Assembly: GCA_051275765.1 (NCBI GenBank)
Contig: JBNMOV010000104.1
Location: forward strand, 1 to 12,689
Length of the DNA stretch: 12,689 nucleotides
Reading direction: 5' to 3'
Origin: JAHDCE01 sp051275765
GTDB lineage: Bacteria; Bacteroidota; Bacteroidia; Chitinophagales; Saprospiraceae
The notes under the pieces were generated by a model. That model ran no database searches. It saw only the letters and a program-made list of their open reading frames with translations, and was not told the origin of the DNA. Of the stretch, positions 6,563 to 12,689 are shown piece by piece; position 1 is the first letter of the stretch; every line of letters starts with the position of its first letter. A program made the position numbers and the translations under genes.

Positions 6563-7387
6563 ATGCACCACCCAAAACTAAACATATTATCTAAAATAAC
6601 TTTTGTAGCTTTTTTGTGGCTAGCATCTTCTGCGTTTACAATGAAAGAAGATAACATGAAAAATACTGCAACAGCAAGATATATGGCTAGTGTGGAATTA
6701 GATGATTCTGGTTTTTCTCCACATCAGAAAAAGATGTACGAAAAAGATGCGGTAAGATTAGCATTAAGAAATATAGTAAAGGGAGGAAATTATAAAAGTT
6801 TGGGTCCAGATGTGCCTGAAGAGGTCAGAGATGAACTATATAATGCATTGGTAGCAGTACATAAATCTCCTTTTGGGGGATCTATAGAAGTAACTAAAAA
6901 GCATAGATTGCATACCTATCCTAATCCAGCAGTGGATAAGTTTCAGGTAAATTATAAGAATACATCGAAATGGGCTACGCCATTGAGATTAGGGGATAAT
7001 ATAACAAGTAGCAAAATTATTAATGAACTCTCTAATAAATATGATTTGACCATAGATTCTCATCAAACCTGGGATGATAAAAGCAACATATTTATTGTAA
7101 AAGCAAAAACAGCCATTAATTTGGCTCCAATAGCAGAGAAGTTCTTAAAAGAAGTAGGAGTAGAATCTGTAAATATGCTTATCCCTAGTTCAGATGGTAA
7201 TGACATAGAGGCAATAAAGACCATAAAAGGTTGGAGATTGGATTATAAAGTTAAATTCGATTCTTGCTTTACAGGTTGCAAAAAAAGCCACATCTGGAGT
7301 TTCGAGATAGCTAATATTAAGAACGGTTCTGCTAATGTGAATTTTATAGGGGAATCAGGGGATAAACTTCCCGACTGGATGAAATAA
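6563..7387 (+). CDS. Secreted protein of unknown function with a CxxxC motif, paralogue 2
   Basis: A 274-residue protein with a signal peptide (KITFVAFLWLASSAFT, about 11-26) and a soluble body. Order of shared features with the protein at 5278-6042: EKDAVRLALRN (60-70), an EVRDELYNALVAVH helix (87-100), a central block with HTYPNPAVDKFQVNY (117-131) and KWATPLRLGD (136-145), a LAPIAEKFLKEVGVESV block (187-203), then DSCFTGCKKSHIWSF (233-247) and a terminal KLPDWMK. The Cys235/Cys239 pair before SHIW could form a disulphide or bind a metal, heme or another group; no one of these is favoured by the sequence. Start ATG 6563 gives a normal signal peptide. It is followed 109 bases downstream by a strong terminator. 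Family known to me only as hypothetical proteins of Saprospiraceae-type genomes; function unknown. Confidence 0.85.
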   Translation: MHHPKLNILSKITFVAFLWLASSAFTMKEDNMKNTATARYMASVELDDSGFSPHQKKMYEKDAVRLALRNIVKGGNYKSLGPDVPEEVRDELYNALVAVHKSPFGGSIEVTKKHRLHTYPNPAVDKFQVNYKNTSKWATPLRLGDNITSSKIINELSNKYDLTIDSHQTWDDKSNIFIVKAKTAINLAPIAEKFLKEVGVESVNMLIPSSDGNDIEAIKTIKGWRLDYKVKFDSCFTGCKKSHIWSFEIANIKNGSANVNFIGESGDKLPDWMK

Positions 7388-7495
7388 GAAAAATAAGGTC
7401 ATGAAATAATGGCTGAAGATATATATATTGATCCTAATTGATAGGTTAAGTATAAGGATGAGTGTTTGTTCATAGTTTTTGTTTTTTGTTTTTGT

Positions 7496-7525
7496 CCCCA
7501 CTAAAGCTTTTTAGTGGGGTTTTTT
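7496..7525 (+). terminator. Strong intrinsic terminator after paralogue 2
   Basis: CCCCACTAAA (7496-7505) and TTTAGTGGGG (7510-7519) form a perfect 10-pair stem with the loop GCTT, followed directly by six T residues (7520-7525) and then ATTTT. Polarity fits plus-strand transcription only: there is no T run on the other side. It closes the transcript of the gene ending at 7387. Confidence 0.9.
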
Positions 7526-7526
7526 A

Positions 7527-7559
7527 TTTTGCGGTGGAACAATAAAGGACTTACCTTTG
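7527..7559 (+). promoter_or_regulatory. Bacteroidota-type promoter for pdxH
   Basis: TTTTG (7527-7531) and TACCTTTG (7552-7559) match the -33 and -7 consensus boxes exactly with a 20-base spacer. The start site would fall near 7566, giving a leader of about 70 bases before the pdxH ATG. The -33 box abuts the T tract of the upstream terminator, so terminator and promoter are packed back to back. Confidence 0.6.
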
Positions 7560-7634
7560 TTAGCAAGAAAATACTTATACCAATTTGAATCATAACTGTC
7601 GCATTGGATTTGGTATTAGACAAACGCTTATAAT

Positions 7635-8288
7635 ATGAATTTCCAAAATGATAAGGTGGCAAATTTAAGGAAGGATTATAAATCTGACTCCTTATCTATG
7701 AATGAGATCAATGAAAATCCTATTCTGCAATTTCAGAAATGGTTCGACGATGCAATCAAGGCTGCTACATTAGAACCTAATGTCATGACCCTCGCCACAG
7801 CTTCCAAAGATGGCATACCTTCTGCTAGAATTGTATTGCTAAAAGGTTTCGACGAAAATGGTTTTGTATTCTATACCAATTATCAAAGCGAAAAAGCTCG
7901 TCAAATGGCAGAAAATCCAAAGGCAGCACTCGTTTTTTGTTGGCTAGAGTTAGAACGCCAAGTAAGAATAGAAGGAAAAATAGAACTCCTCAGCACTACA
8001 CAATCCGACCAATATTACAACAGCAGACCTAAAGGTAGCCGCATAGGAGCATGGGTTTCTCCACAAAGTACGGTTATCGATTCCCGCCAATATTTAGAAG
8101 ATAGGATAGCGAATATCAGTTCGATTTTTGAAGGGAAAGAAGACATTCCACGTCCACCTTTTTGGGGAGGCTATAGAGTAGTTCCTAATAAGATAGAATT
8201 TTGGCAAGGCAGATCCAGTAGACTCCACGATAGGATAGTTTATCATCATCAAGATGGAAAATGGCAGCTACATCGAGTAGCACCTTAG
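7635..8288 (+). CDS. pdxH: Pyridoxamine 5'-phosphate oxidase
   Basis: This FMN enzyme oxidises pyridoxamine 5'-phosphate or pyridoxine 5'-phosphate to pyridoxal 5'-phosphate with O2, the last step of PLP synthesis and salvage, in the cytoplasm. Its 217 residues match the 218 of E. coli PdxH. The split-barrel flavin fold is visible as PSARIVLLKGFDENGFVFYTN (62-82, FMN phosphate and ring contacts) and SEKARQMAENPKAALVFCW (85-103). RQVRIEGKIE (108-117), RIGAWVSPQS (136-145) and the C-terminal EFWQGRSSRLHDR (188-200) follow; in the last, Arg196 and His198 correspond to the PLP-binding Arg and His of E. coli. The C-terminus HRVAP is family-typical. The ATG 7635 start gives the usual N-terminal arm. 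It has its own promoter, and a 160-base palindromic element begins 4 bases after its stop codon. Confidence 0.96.
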   Translation: MNFQNDKVANLRKDYKSDSLSMNEINENPILQFQKWFDDAIKAATLEPNVMTLATASKDGIPSARIVLLKGFDENGFVFYTNYQSEKARQMAENPKAALVFCWLELERQVRIEGKIELLSTTQSDQYYNSRPKGSRIGAWVSPQSTVIDSRQYLEDRIANISSIFEGKEDIPRPPFWGGYRVVPNKIEFWQGRSSRLHDRIVYHHQDGKWQLHRVAP

Positions 8289-8292
8289 TTTA

Positions 8293-8452
8293 GGGACGAG
8301 AAACAAATAAACGCTACATTCTAACTTGCCTTTTTGTTTGCTAACTTCGTTGAAAATACTCGCCATAGCTACGGCGATGTCTACGTTTTTCGCCTTATTA
8401 GCAAGCAAGAATCCTGCGTTATAAGTTGTAGCGTTTATTTATTTCTCATCCC
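8293..8452. repeat. 160-base palindromic element with 26-base inverted ends (MITE/REP-like)
   Basis: The ends, 8293-8318 and 8427-8452, are inverted copies matching at 24 of 26 positions; both differences are C versus T, so a minus-strand RNA would pair along the whole arm with two G-U pairs. Inside, 8331-8344 and 8398-8411 are inverted copies at 12 of 14 positions. The centre (8360-8377, TCGCC...AGCT...GGCGA) is an 18-base palindrome with one mismatched pair. Nearly the entire element can fold on itself. TTA flanks both ends (8290-8292 and 8453-8455), a possible but weak 3-base target duplication. It encodes no protein. Related, older copies lie at 4651-4758 and 6151-6227. It sits just after the pdxH stop codon and upstream of hisS, so it could also affect transcript ends. 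Confidence 0.8.
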
Positions 8453-8528
8453 TTATAGACCACCGTCCACAGATTTTAGTATTAAAAATAGATTCGTACA
8501 CCTATTATCCTCAAACTTATGTCCTAAT

Positions 8529-8542
8529 AAGCGGGATAAATA
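8529..8542. repeat. 14-base sequence shared in inverted orientation with 6492-6505
   Basis: AAGCGGGATAAATA is the exact reverse complement of 6492-6505. Both lie in gaps upstream of plus-strand genes but in opposite orientation. The GGGAT...AAATA string recalls the tips of the 160-base element, so these may be end fragments of it; this is inference. Confidence 0.35.
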
Positions 8543-8555
8543 AGCTAGTATGCCT

Positions 8556-8587
8556 ATCTCAATATCTCGAAATCTCAATATCTCAAA
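8556..8587 (+). repeat. Short tandem repeat upstream of hisS
   Basis: Two adjacent 16-base units (8556-8571 and 8572-8587), each ATCTCAATATCTC plus three bases, differ at one position. They sit 59 bases before the hisS ATG. An in-frame ATG at 8550 lies just before them, so reading from there would only add a repeat-encoded, Ile/Ser/Asn-rich 32-residue tail to HisRS. Confidence 0.6.
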
Positions 8588-8645
8588 TCTAATTAGAATA
8601 TCTGCTTATTTTTTCTCAATTTCGCAGCTGGAAAAACATCATATC

Positions 8646-9986
8646 ATGAAAGCATCATTACCTAAAGGAGTTAGGGATTTTACTCCAGAGGAAGTCGACA
8701 AAAGAAATTTTATTTTTGATACCATTAAATCCGTATTCATCAAATATGGATATAGACCTATAGAAACACCTGTAATGGAAAATCTTTCCACATTGACAGG
8801 CAAATATGGCGAAGAAGGTGATCGCCTGTTATTCAAGGTTTTGAACAATGGAGATTTTCTCAGCAAAGCCAATCCAAGCGATTTAGAAGCTAAGAATTCT
8901 AATGCTGTTTTACCTTCTATTTCTAAGAGAGGACTACGTTTTGATCTCACCGTTCCTTTTGCTCGTTTTGTGGTACAGCACCAAAATGATATCGCTTTTC
9001 CTTTCAAACGTTACCAAATTCAACCAGTTTGGAGAGGTGATCGTCCACAGAAAGGTCGTTATCAAGAATTTTATCAATGTGATGTGGATGTGGTAGGATC
9101 TAATTCATTGATGTATGAAGCAGAATTGGTACAGATATATGATGAAGTTTTTGCGAAGTTAGGCGTGAGAACAGAAATTCGAGTGAGTAATCGAAAAGTA
9201 TTAGCGGGAATGGCAGAAGTCGCGGGTATTGCTGACCAATTCATGGATATGACCATTGCGATAGATAAATTGGATAAAGTAGGGGATGAAGGCGTCATGA
9301 ATGAAATGAGGAAAAAAGATATTCCTGAAACCGCCATCGCTACAGTTTTGGATATTCTTAAAGTTACTACGCTAGATGAACTCGCCAAAAGATTCCAAGG
9401 TTCTGAAATAGGATTAAGAGGAATAGCGGAACTTCAAGAAATGTACAGTTATCTAGATTTACAATCTACGACTAATGATGTCAAATTTGATATTACACTC
9501 GCTCGTGGCTTGAATTATTATACTGGTTGTATCTTTGAAGTGGTGGCGAAAGATGCTGTAATGGGCAGCATAGGTGGTGGTGGAAGATATGATGATCTGA
9601 CAAGTGTTTTTGGTTTGAAGGATGTATCTGGAGTAGGCGTATCATTTGGTGCGGAGCGTATCTATGATGTCATGACAGAATTGAATTTATTTCCAAAAGA
9701 AAATAATGCAGGATTAAAGGTATTGCTACTCACGTTCGATAATGAAGGGCACAAATATGCCTTTGCTTGTCTGAACAAGCTTCGTGCAGCAGGCATCAAT
9801 TCAGATTTATATCCTACACCGAGTAAGATGAAAAAGCAGATGAAATATGCTAATGTCATCAAGGTGCCTTATATCATTGTGATAGGAGGAAATGAAATAG
9901 AATCTGGAAATCTAGGTTTGAAAAATATGGAGACTGGACAGCAGGATAACCTGACATTGGATGGGATTGTTGAGCGTTTGGGCTAG
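8646..9986 (+). CDS. hisS: Histidyl-tRNA synthetase
   Basis: A class II synthetase that charges tRNA-His with histidine using ATP, in the cytoplasm as a dimer. From ATG 8646 it has 446 residues, normal for Bacteroidota. Visible in order: the family-typical start LPKGVRDFTPEE (5-16) and LRFDLTVPFARFVVQHQN (97-114). Then motif 2, FKRYQIQPVWRGDRPQKGRYQEFYQCDVDVVG (120-151, with the ATP-contacting Arg), the histidine-binding LARGLNYYTG (285-294), GGGGRYDDL (310-318) and motif 3, GVGVSFGAERIYDV (329-342). The anticodon-binding domain is about 355-446. An in-frame ATG 96 bases upstream (8550) is rejected as the start because the extra residues come from a tandem repeat and every family feature begins at MKASLPKG. 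It follows pdxH on the same strand, separated by the 160-base palindromic element; whether it has its own promoter is unclear. Confidence 0.96.
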   Translation: MKASLPKGVRDFTPEEVDKRNFIFDTIKSVFIKYGYRPIETPVMENLSTLTGKYGEEGDRLLFKVLNNGDFLSKANPSDLEAKNSNAVLPSISKRGLRFDLTVPFARFVVQHQNDIAFPFKRYQIQPVWRGDRPQKGRYQEFYQCDVDVVGSNSLMYEAELVQIYDEVFAKLGVRTEIRVSNRKVLAGMAEVAGIADQFMDMTIAIDKLDKVGDEGVMNEMRKKDIPETAIATVLDILKVTTLDELAKRFQGSEIGLRGIAELQEMYSYLDLQSTTNDVKFDITLARGLNYYTGCIFEVVAKDAVMGSIGGGGRYDDLTSVFGLKDVSGVGVSFGAERIYDVMTELNLFPKENNAGLKVLLLTFDNEGHKYAFACLNKLRAAGINSDLYPTPSKMKKQMKYANVIKVPYIIVIGGNEIESGNLGLKNMETGQQDNLTLDGIVERLG

Positions 9987-9999
9987 TAGGCGTAGAATC

Positions 10000-10051
10000 T
10001 TTTTTTATACACGTTGGAGGCTTTAAAAAGTGTCCAACGTGTGTAAAAAAA
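10000..10051. repeat. Long hairpin with a 5' T tract and 3' A tract, between convergent genes
   Basis: Bases 10000-10018 pair with 10033-10051 as a 19-pair stem with one G-U pair; the core ACACGTTGGA/TCCAACGTGT is exact. The loop can pair further (CTTT 10021-10024 with AAAG 10027-10030). It begins 14 bases after the hisS stop codon. The tracts are reversed from an intrinsic terminator: on either strand the hairpin is preceded by T and followed by A, so no T tract follows the stem. It may protect the 3' end of the hisS transcript rather than terminate it. Confidence 0.7.
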
Positions 10052-10053
10052 AT

Positions 10054-10308
10054 ACTAAAATTGTGAATTTTCAAGAGCTTTCAAAAATGTCTCTTCTTTG
10101 AATAAAATCTAATATCTTATTTGTTTCTCCAAAATAAGTACTAAGTCAAATTAAATTATAGTTTATTTTTAGGTATCATCGCAGAAATAATATCAAAAAA
10201 GTAATTATTTACTTGATAGATAATAGTATCATGATGAAGTATTCTATTATACTTTGATATATATTACTATCATCCATTAAAATTGGAGTTATTGAAGTGT
10301 TTTTTGTT
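10054..10308. other. A+T-rich gap between convergent hisS and a membrane-protein gene
   Basis: No gene is visible. On the minus strand, AGTAA-ATAA-TTACT (10213-10200) followed by T residues (10199-10195) is a very short terminator-like hairpin for the gene ending at 10309. An imperfect inverted repeat (10214-10225 with 10262-10272) encloses a second hairpin (AAGTAT 10237-10242 with ATACTT 10249-10254). All are A-T only and may be chance. Confidence 0.35.
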
Positions 10309-10680
10309 TTAAAAATTAGGATCGTCTAGAATATCGTCATCATATATTTGTCCTTTTTCCTCTTCAGGATATAATTTACGTTTTAGTTTTTTCAGAAAAT
10401 AAGTAGAAATAAAAAATATGATAACGTTAGAAATAATAAGGCTAACGGAATCATTCAAATCATTGAAAATATATTGAATAACGCCTTCGAAGTATAGACC
10501 TAATAATATATAGGTAAAAAACCAAGCGATAAGAGGAAATAAAAAAATAACCCATCCTAATTGAGGATATTTTTCAGGTACTAAAGCATCAGATATATCA
10601 AGGAAGTAAGCATATGTTTGATAGAAAAGTAGCATTACCATAATAAAAGCAGGAGCGTATTCTATGATATATTCTAACAT
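10309..10680 (-). CDS. Small three-helix membrane protein, unknown function
   Basis: A 123-residue protein with three likely membrane segments (about 8-27, 42-64 and 79-97). A strongly basic stretch follows (KKLKRKLYP, 97-105), then a polar, acidic C-terminal tail (EEEKGQIYDDDILDDPNF). By the positive-inside rule the tail is probably cytoplasmic. There are no cysteines and no catalytic or transport motif. It begins at ATG 10680, downstream of valS on the same strand but separated from it by a strong valS terminator, so it probably has its own promoter; a TAATTTTA just before the ATG is only a weak -7 match. I do not recognise the family. Confidence 0.75.
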   Translation of the reverse strand: MLEYIIEYAPAFIMVMLLFYQTYAYFLDISDALVPEKYPQLGWVIFLFPLIAWFFTYILLGLYFEGVIQYIFNDLNDSVSLIISNVIIFFISTYFLKKLKRKLYPEEEKGQIYDDDILDDPNF

Positions 10681-10705
10681 TATTTTTTAAAATTACTCAC
10701 TAATT

Positions 10706-10732
10706 AAAAACGTGGGGTTTTTAACCCCACGT
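10706..10732 (-). terminator. Intrinsic terminator of valS
   Basis: On the minus strand a perfect 10-pair stem, ACGTGGGGTT (10732-10723) with AACCCCACGT (10719-10710), has a 3-base loop and is followed by TTTT (10709-10706). It starts 15 bases after the valS stop codon. Read on the plus strand the hairpin is followed by CCCTAAAA, so it is polar for valS. Confidence 0.85.
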
Positions 10733-10746
10733 CCCTAAAATAAAAA

Positions 10747-12689
10747 TTACATTTTTTCCAATCGTCCAATCAACTCCTCCAATTGCCTAATTTTCTCCTC
10801 TGCATCTGCTTTCTTCTTATTCTCATTATTCACGACAGCATCAGGAGCATTATTGACAAATCGTTCATTGCCTAGCTTTTTCATCACTGTATTGAGGAAG
10901 CCTTTTTGGTAATCTAAATCCTTAGTAGCTTTTTCCAATTCAGCAGCTACATCAATTTCCTTTTCTATAATAACATAAAAAGTATCTGTTCCAGAAATAA
11001 AAGCAACACCATTATCTGGCGTATCATTCGTCAATTCGATATCAGATAAAACAGCCATTTTACAGATCGTTTCCTTGATACCTTTTTTGGATAATAATAC
11101 CTGAACTGTTTTAGAGTCCTGTGCATAAACCATTAATGCTTCGTGCTTTTTAAGACCATTCTTAGTTCTTAATTCACGAATATTAGAAACGATATCTTTT
11201 AGGCTATCAAAAGATTGAATTAATTCAGCGTCATATTTCCCCACTTTAGGATATACACTAATTACACAATCCTCTCCTTCTTTTCTCTCCTTCAATAAAT
11301 GCCATATTTCTTCCGTAACGAAAGGCATATATGGATGAAGAACGGTCATTAATTGCTCAAAGAAATCAATCGTTCTTTCATAAGTTGTCCTATCTATTCC
11401 TTTTTGATAAGGTGGCTTAATCATCTCTAAATACGAAGAGCAGAAATCTGTCCAAACGAAATTATACAAGTTATTAATTCCTTCGCTCAAGCGATATAAA
11501 GAATAACTCTTTTCCAGTTTTTCTAATTCTGCATCCAATAGATTCTGAAACCAATCACCAGCTAACTGGTTGGTCAATGCTGCTTCCTTAGACGTGGCTT
11601 CATCCTGTACGTCCCAACCTTTGATCAAACGCATAGCGTTCCAAATCTTAGTACAGAAACTTAGCCCTTGGTTACACTTTTCACTTTCGTCTAATACTTC
11701 CAATTTGATTTTCCCATCCTTCGCTTTACGCTTGAAACTAGGATCTTTCATTTTGGCTTCAACACTCGGATCTTTAGGTGGAGCATCGAAAATAATATCA
11801 TTTCCAGCAGCAGCAGATGAAAGCATACCATATCGTACACCATCCGCTCCATATTTATCAATTAAAGCCAGTGCATTAGGCGAATTTCCTAATGACTTAC
11901 TCATCTTCATACCGAATTTATCTCTTACCATTCCCGTAAAATAAACGGATTTGAAAGGATGCTTTTCTGCTTCTTTTCCTAGTAAATCACCAGACCATTC
12001 ATAGCCTGCCATGATCATTCTAGCTACCCAGAAAAACATGATATCCCAACCCGTCACCAATACATTGGTAGGGTAGTAGTACTTCAGTTCATCTTGATTT
12101 TCGAAACCATCAAAAACAGAAATAGGCCAAAGCCATGAAGAAAACCAAGTATCCAATGCATCTTCATCCTGCGTCAGATCAGCAGCAGTCAATGCAGTAT
12201 TACCAGTTTTGACTTTAGCTTGTTCTAATGCTTCTTCTACCGTTTCTGCAACGAATAATTCTTCTCCAAAATACCAACAAGGAATACGATGTCCCCACCA
12301 TAATTGACGACTAATACACCAATCACGAACATTATCTTCTTGCAACCATGAATTATACATATTGAAGAAATGATTAGGATAGAAATCCACATCACCATCT
12401 TTTACAGCATCCAAGGCTACCTTAGCGAAACCATCCATTTTAACCCACCATTGGAGCATCAATCGAGGTTCAACGATCGCTTTGGAACGTTCAGAACGGC
12501 CTACTTTATTGACATAATCCTCTATTTCTACAAGGTTACCTCGTTTTTCTAACTCCTTAGCAATCAGTTTTCTAGCAGCGAATCTATCTTCTCCAATAAA
12601 GAATTGTGCAGCTTCACTCATCGTTCCATCTGCATTGATGGTATCGATGGTTTCTAGATTATGGCGTTTTCCAATTTCGTAATCATTGG
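10747..12689 (-). CDS. valS: Valyl-tRNA synthetase, C-terminal three-quarters (5' end outside the window)
   Basis: A class I synthetase that attaches valine to tRNA-Val and hydrolyses Thr-tRNA-Val by its CP1 editing domain. The open frame runs off the window edge; it is read here from NDYEIGKRHNLETID, the end of the editing-domain GTG...HDxNDYEIG motif, so the N-terminal HIGH motif and most of CP1 are missing. Numbered from the internal ATG at 12621: WCISRQLWWGHRIPCW (101-116), LDTWFSSWLWP (156-166), the catalytic loop KMSKSLGNSP (239-248), the anticodon-binding helical domain (about 315-480), and the C-terminal coiled-coil arm (about 555-624, charged Glu/Lys). That ATG is not the gene start, since coding sequence continues beyond it. 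Odd: a lysine-rich stretch at about 281-313, between NDIIFDA and SEKCNQGLSFCTKIWNA, longer than in ValRS proteins I know. Its own terminator follows. Confidence 0.95.
   Translation of the reverse strand, partial: NDYEIGKRHNLETIDTINADGTMSEAAQFFIGEDRFAARKLIAKELEKRGNLVEIEDYVNKVGRSERSKAIVEPRLMLQWWVKMDGFAKVALDAVKDGDVDFYPNHFFNMYNSWLQEDNVRDWCISRQLWWGHRIPCWYFGEELFVAETVEEALEQAKVKTGNTALTAADLTQDEDALDTWFSSWLWPISVFDGFENQDELKYYYPTNVLVTGWDIMFFWVARMIMAGYEWSGDLLGKEAEKHPFKSVYFTGMVRDKFGMKMSKSLGNSPNALALIDKYGADGVRYGMLSSAAAGNDIIFDAPPKDPSVEAKMKDPSFKRKAKDGKIKLEVLDESEKCNQGLSFCTKIWNAMRLIKGWDVQDEATSKEAALTNQLAGDWFQNLLDAELEKLEKSYSLYRLSEGINNLYNFVWTDFCSSYLEMIKPPYQKGIDRTTYERTIDFFEQLMTVLHPYMPFVTEEIWHLLKERKEGEDCVISVYPKVGKYDAELIQSFDSLKDIVSNIRELRTKNGLKKHEALMVYAQDSKTVQVLLSKKGIKETICKMAVLSDIELTNDTPDNGVAFISGTDTFYVIIEKEIDVAAELEKATKDLDYQKGFLNTVMKKLGNERFVNNAPDAVVNNENKKKADAEEKIRQLEELIGRLEKM

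Noticed and set aside
8334..8543. A 69-codon open frame between pdxH and hisS
   Set aside because: It begins inside the palindromic element and its product shows no signal, domain or start context.
8550..8645. A 32-residue N-terminal extension of HisRS from the upstream ATG
   Set aside because: The residues are encoded largely by a tandem repeat, are low in complexity, and the family N-terminus begins exactly at ATG 8646.
8639..9007. Antisense open frames within hisS (also 9074-9388 and 9662-9862)
   Set aside because: They are opposite a confidently identified gene and their products are low-complexity Ser/Leu/Ile strings.
11570..11944. A 124-codon plus-strand open frame opposite valS
   Set aside because: Shadow of the valS coding frame; no start signal or recognisable motif.

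Overview
The window reads as chromosome from an A+T-rich member of the Bacteroidota, probably of the Saprospiria/Saprospiraceae type. This is inference from four things: Bacteroidota-style promoter boxes (TTTG then TAnnTTTG) at three gene starts; little or no Shine-Dalgarno sequence; Bacteroidota-type versions of HisRS, ValRS and the biotin carrier protein; and several secreted or helical proteins of a kind I associate with Saprospiraceae. There is no phage, integrase, transposase, CRISPR array, tRNA or rRNA that I can see.

Layout. Positions 141-781 hold a decayed gene for a secreted protein (+ strand: no start codon, a frameshift, an internal stop). A minus-strand group follows: a biotin carboxyl carrier protein (791-1282), a four-helix membrane protein overlapping it by 4 bases (1279-1659), and a 507-residue helical-repeat protein (1697-3220) with its own promoter. 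After a 555-base A+T-rich gap comes mazG (3776-4555, minus). The plus strand then takes over: a 68-residue NqrM-like membrane protein with four cysteines (4881-5087), two paralogous secreted proteins (5278-6042 and 6563-7387), a strong terminator (7496-7525), a well-formed promoter, pdxH (7635-8288) and hisS (8646-9986). A long hairpin lies between hisS and a convergent small membrane-protein gene (10309-10680, minus). The window ends in the 3' three-quarters of valS (10747 to the window edge, minus), which has its own terminator.

Functionally these are mostly unlinked housekeeping genes: aminoacyl-tRNA synthesis (hisS, valS), PLP synthesis (pdxH), nucleotide-pool cleaning (mazG) and acyl-CoA carboxylation (biotin carrier). 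Lineage-specific secreted and membrane proteins of unknown role are scattered between them.

The least expected signal lies between the genes. A 160-base near-palindromic element with 26-base inverted ends starts 4 bases after the pdxH stop codon (8293-8452). Two older, diverged copies of its core lie in other gaps (4651-4758 and 6151-6227), so this looks like a dispersed, non-coding, MITE/REP-like repeat family. Also notable are the paralogous pair that differs in a CxxxC motif, and a lysine-rich insertion in ValRS after the KMSKS loop.
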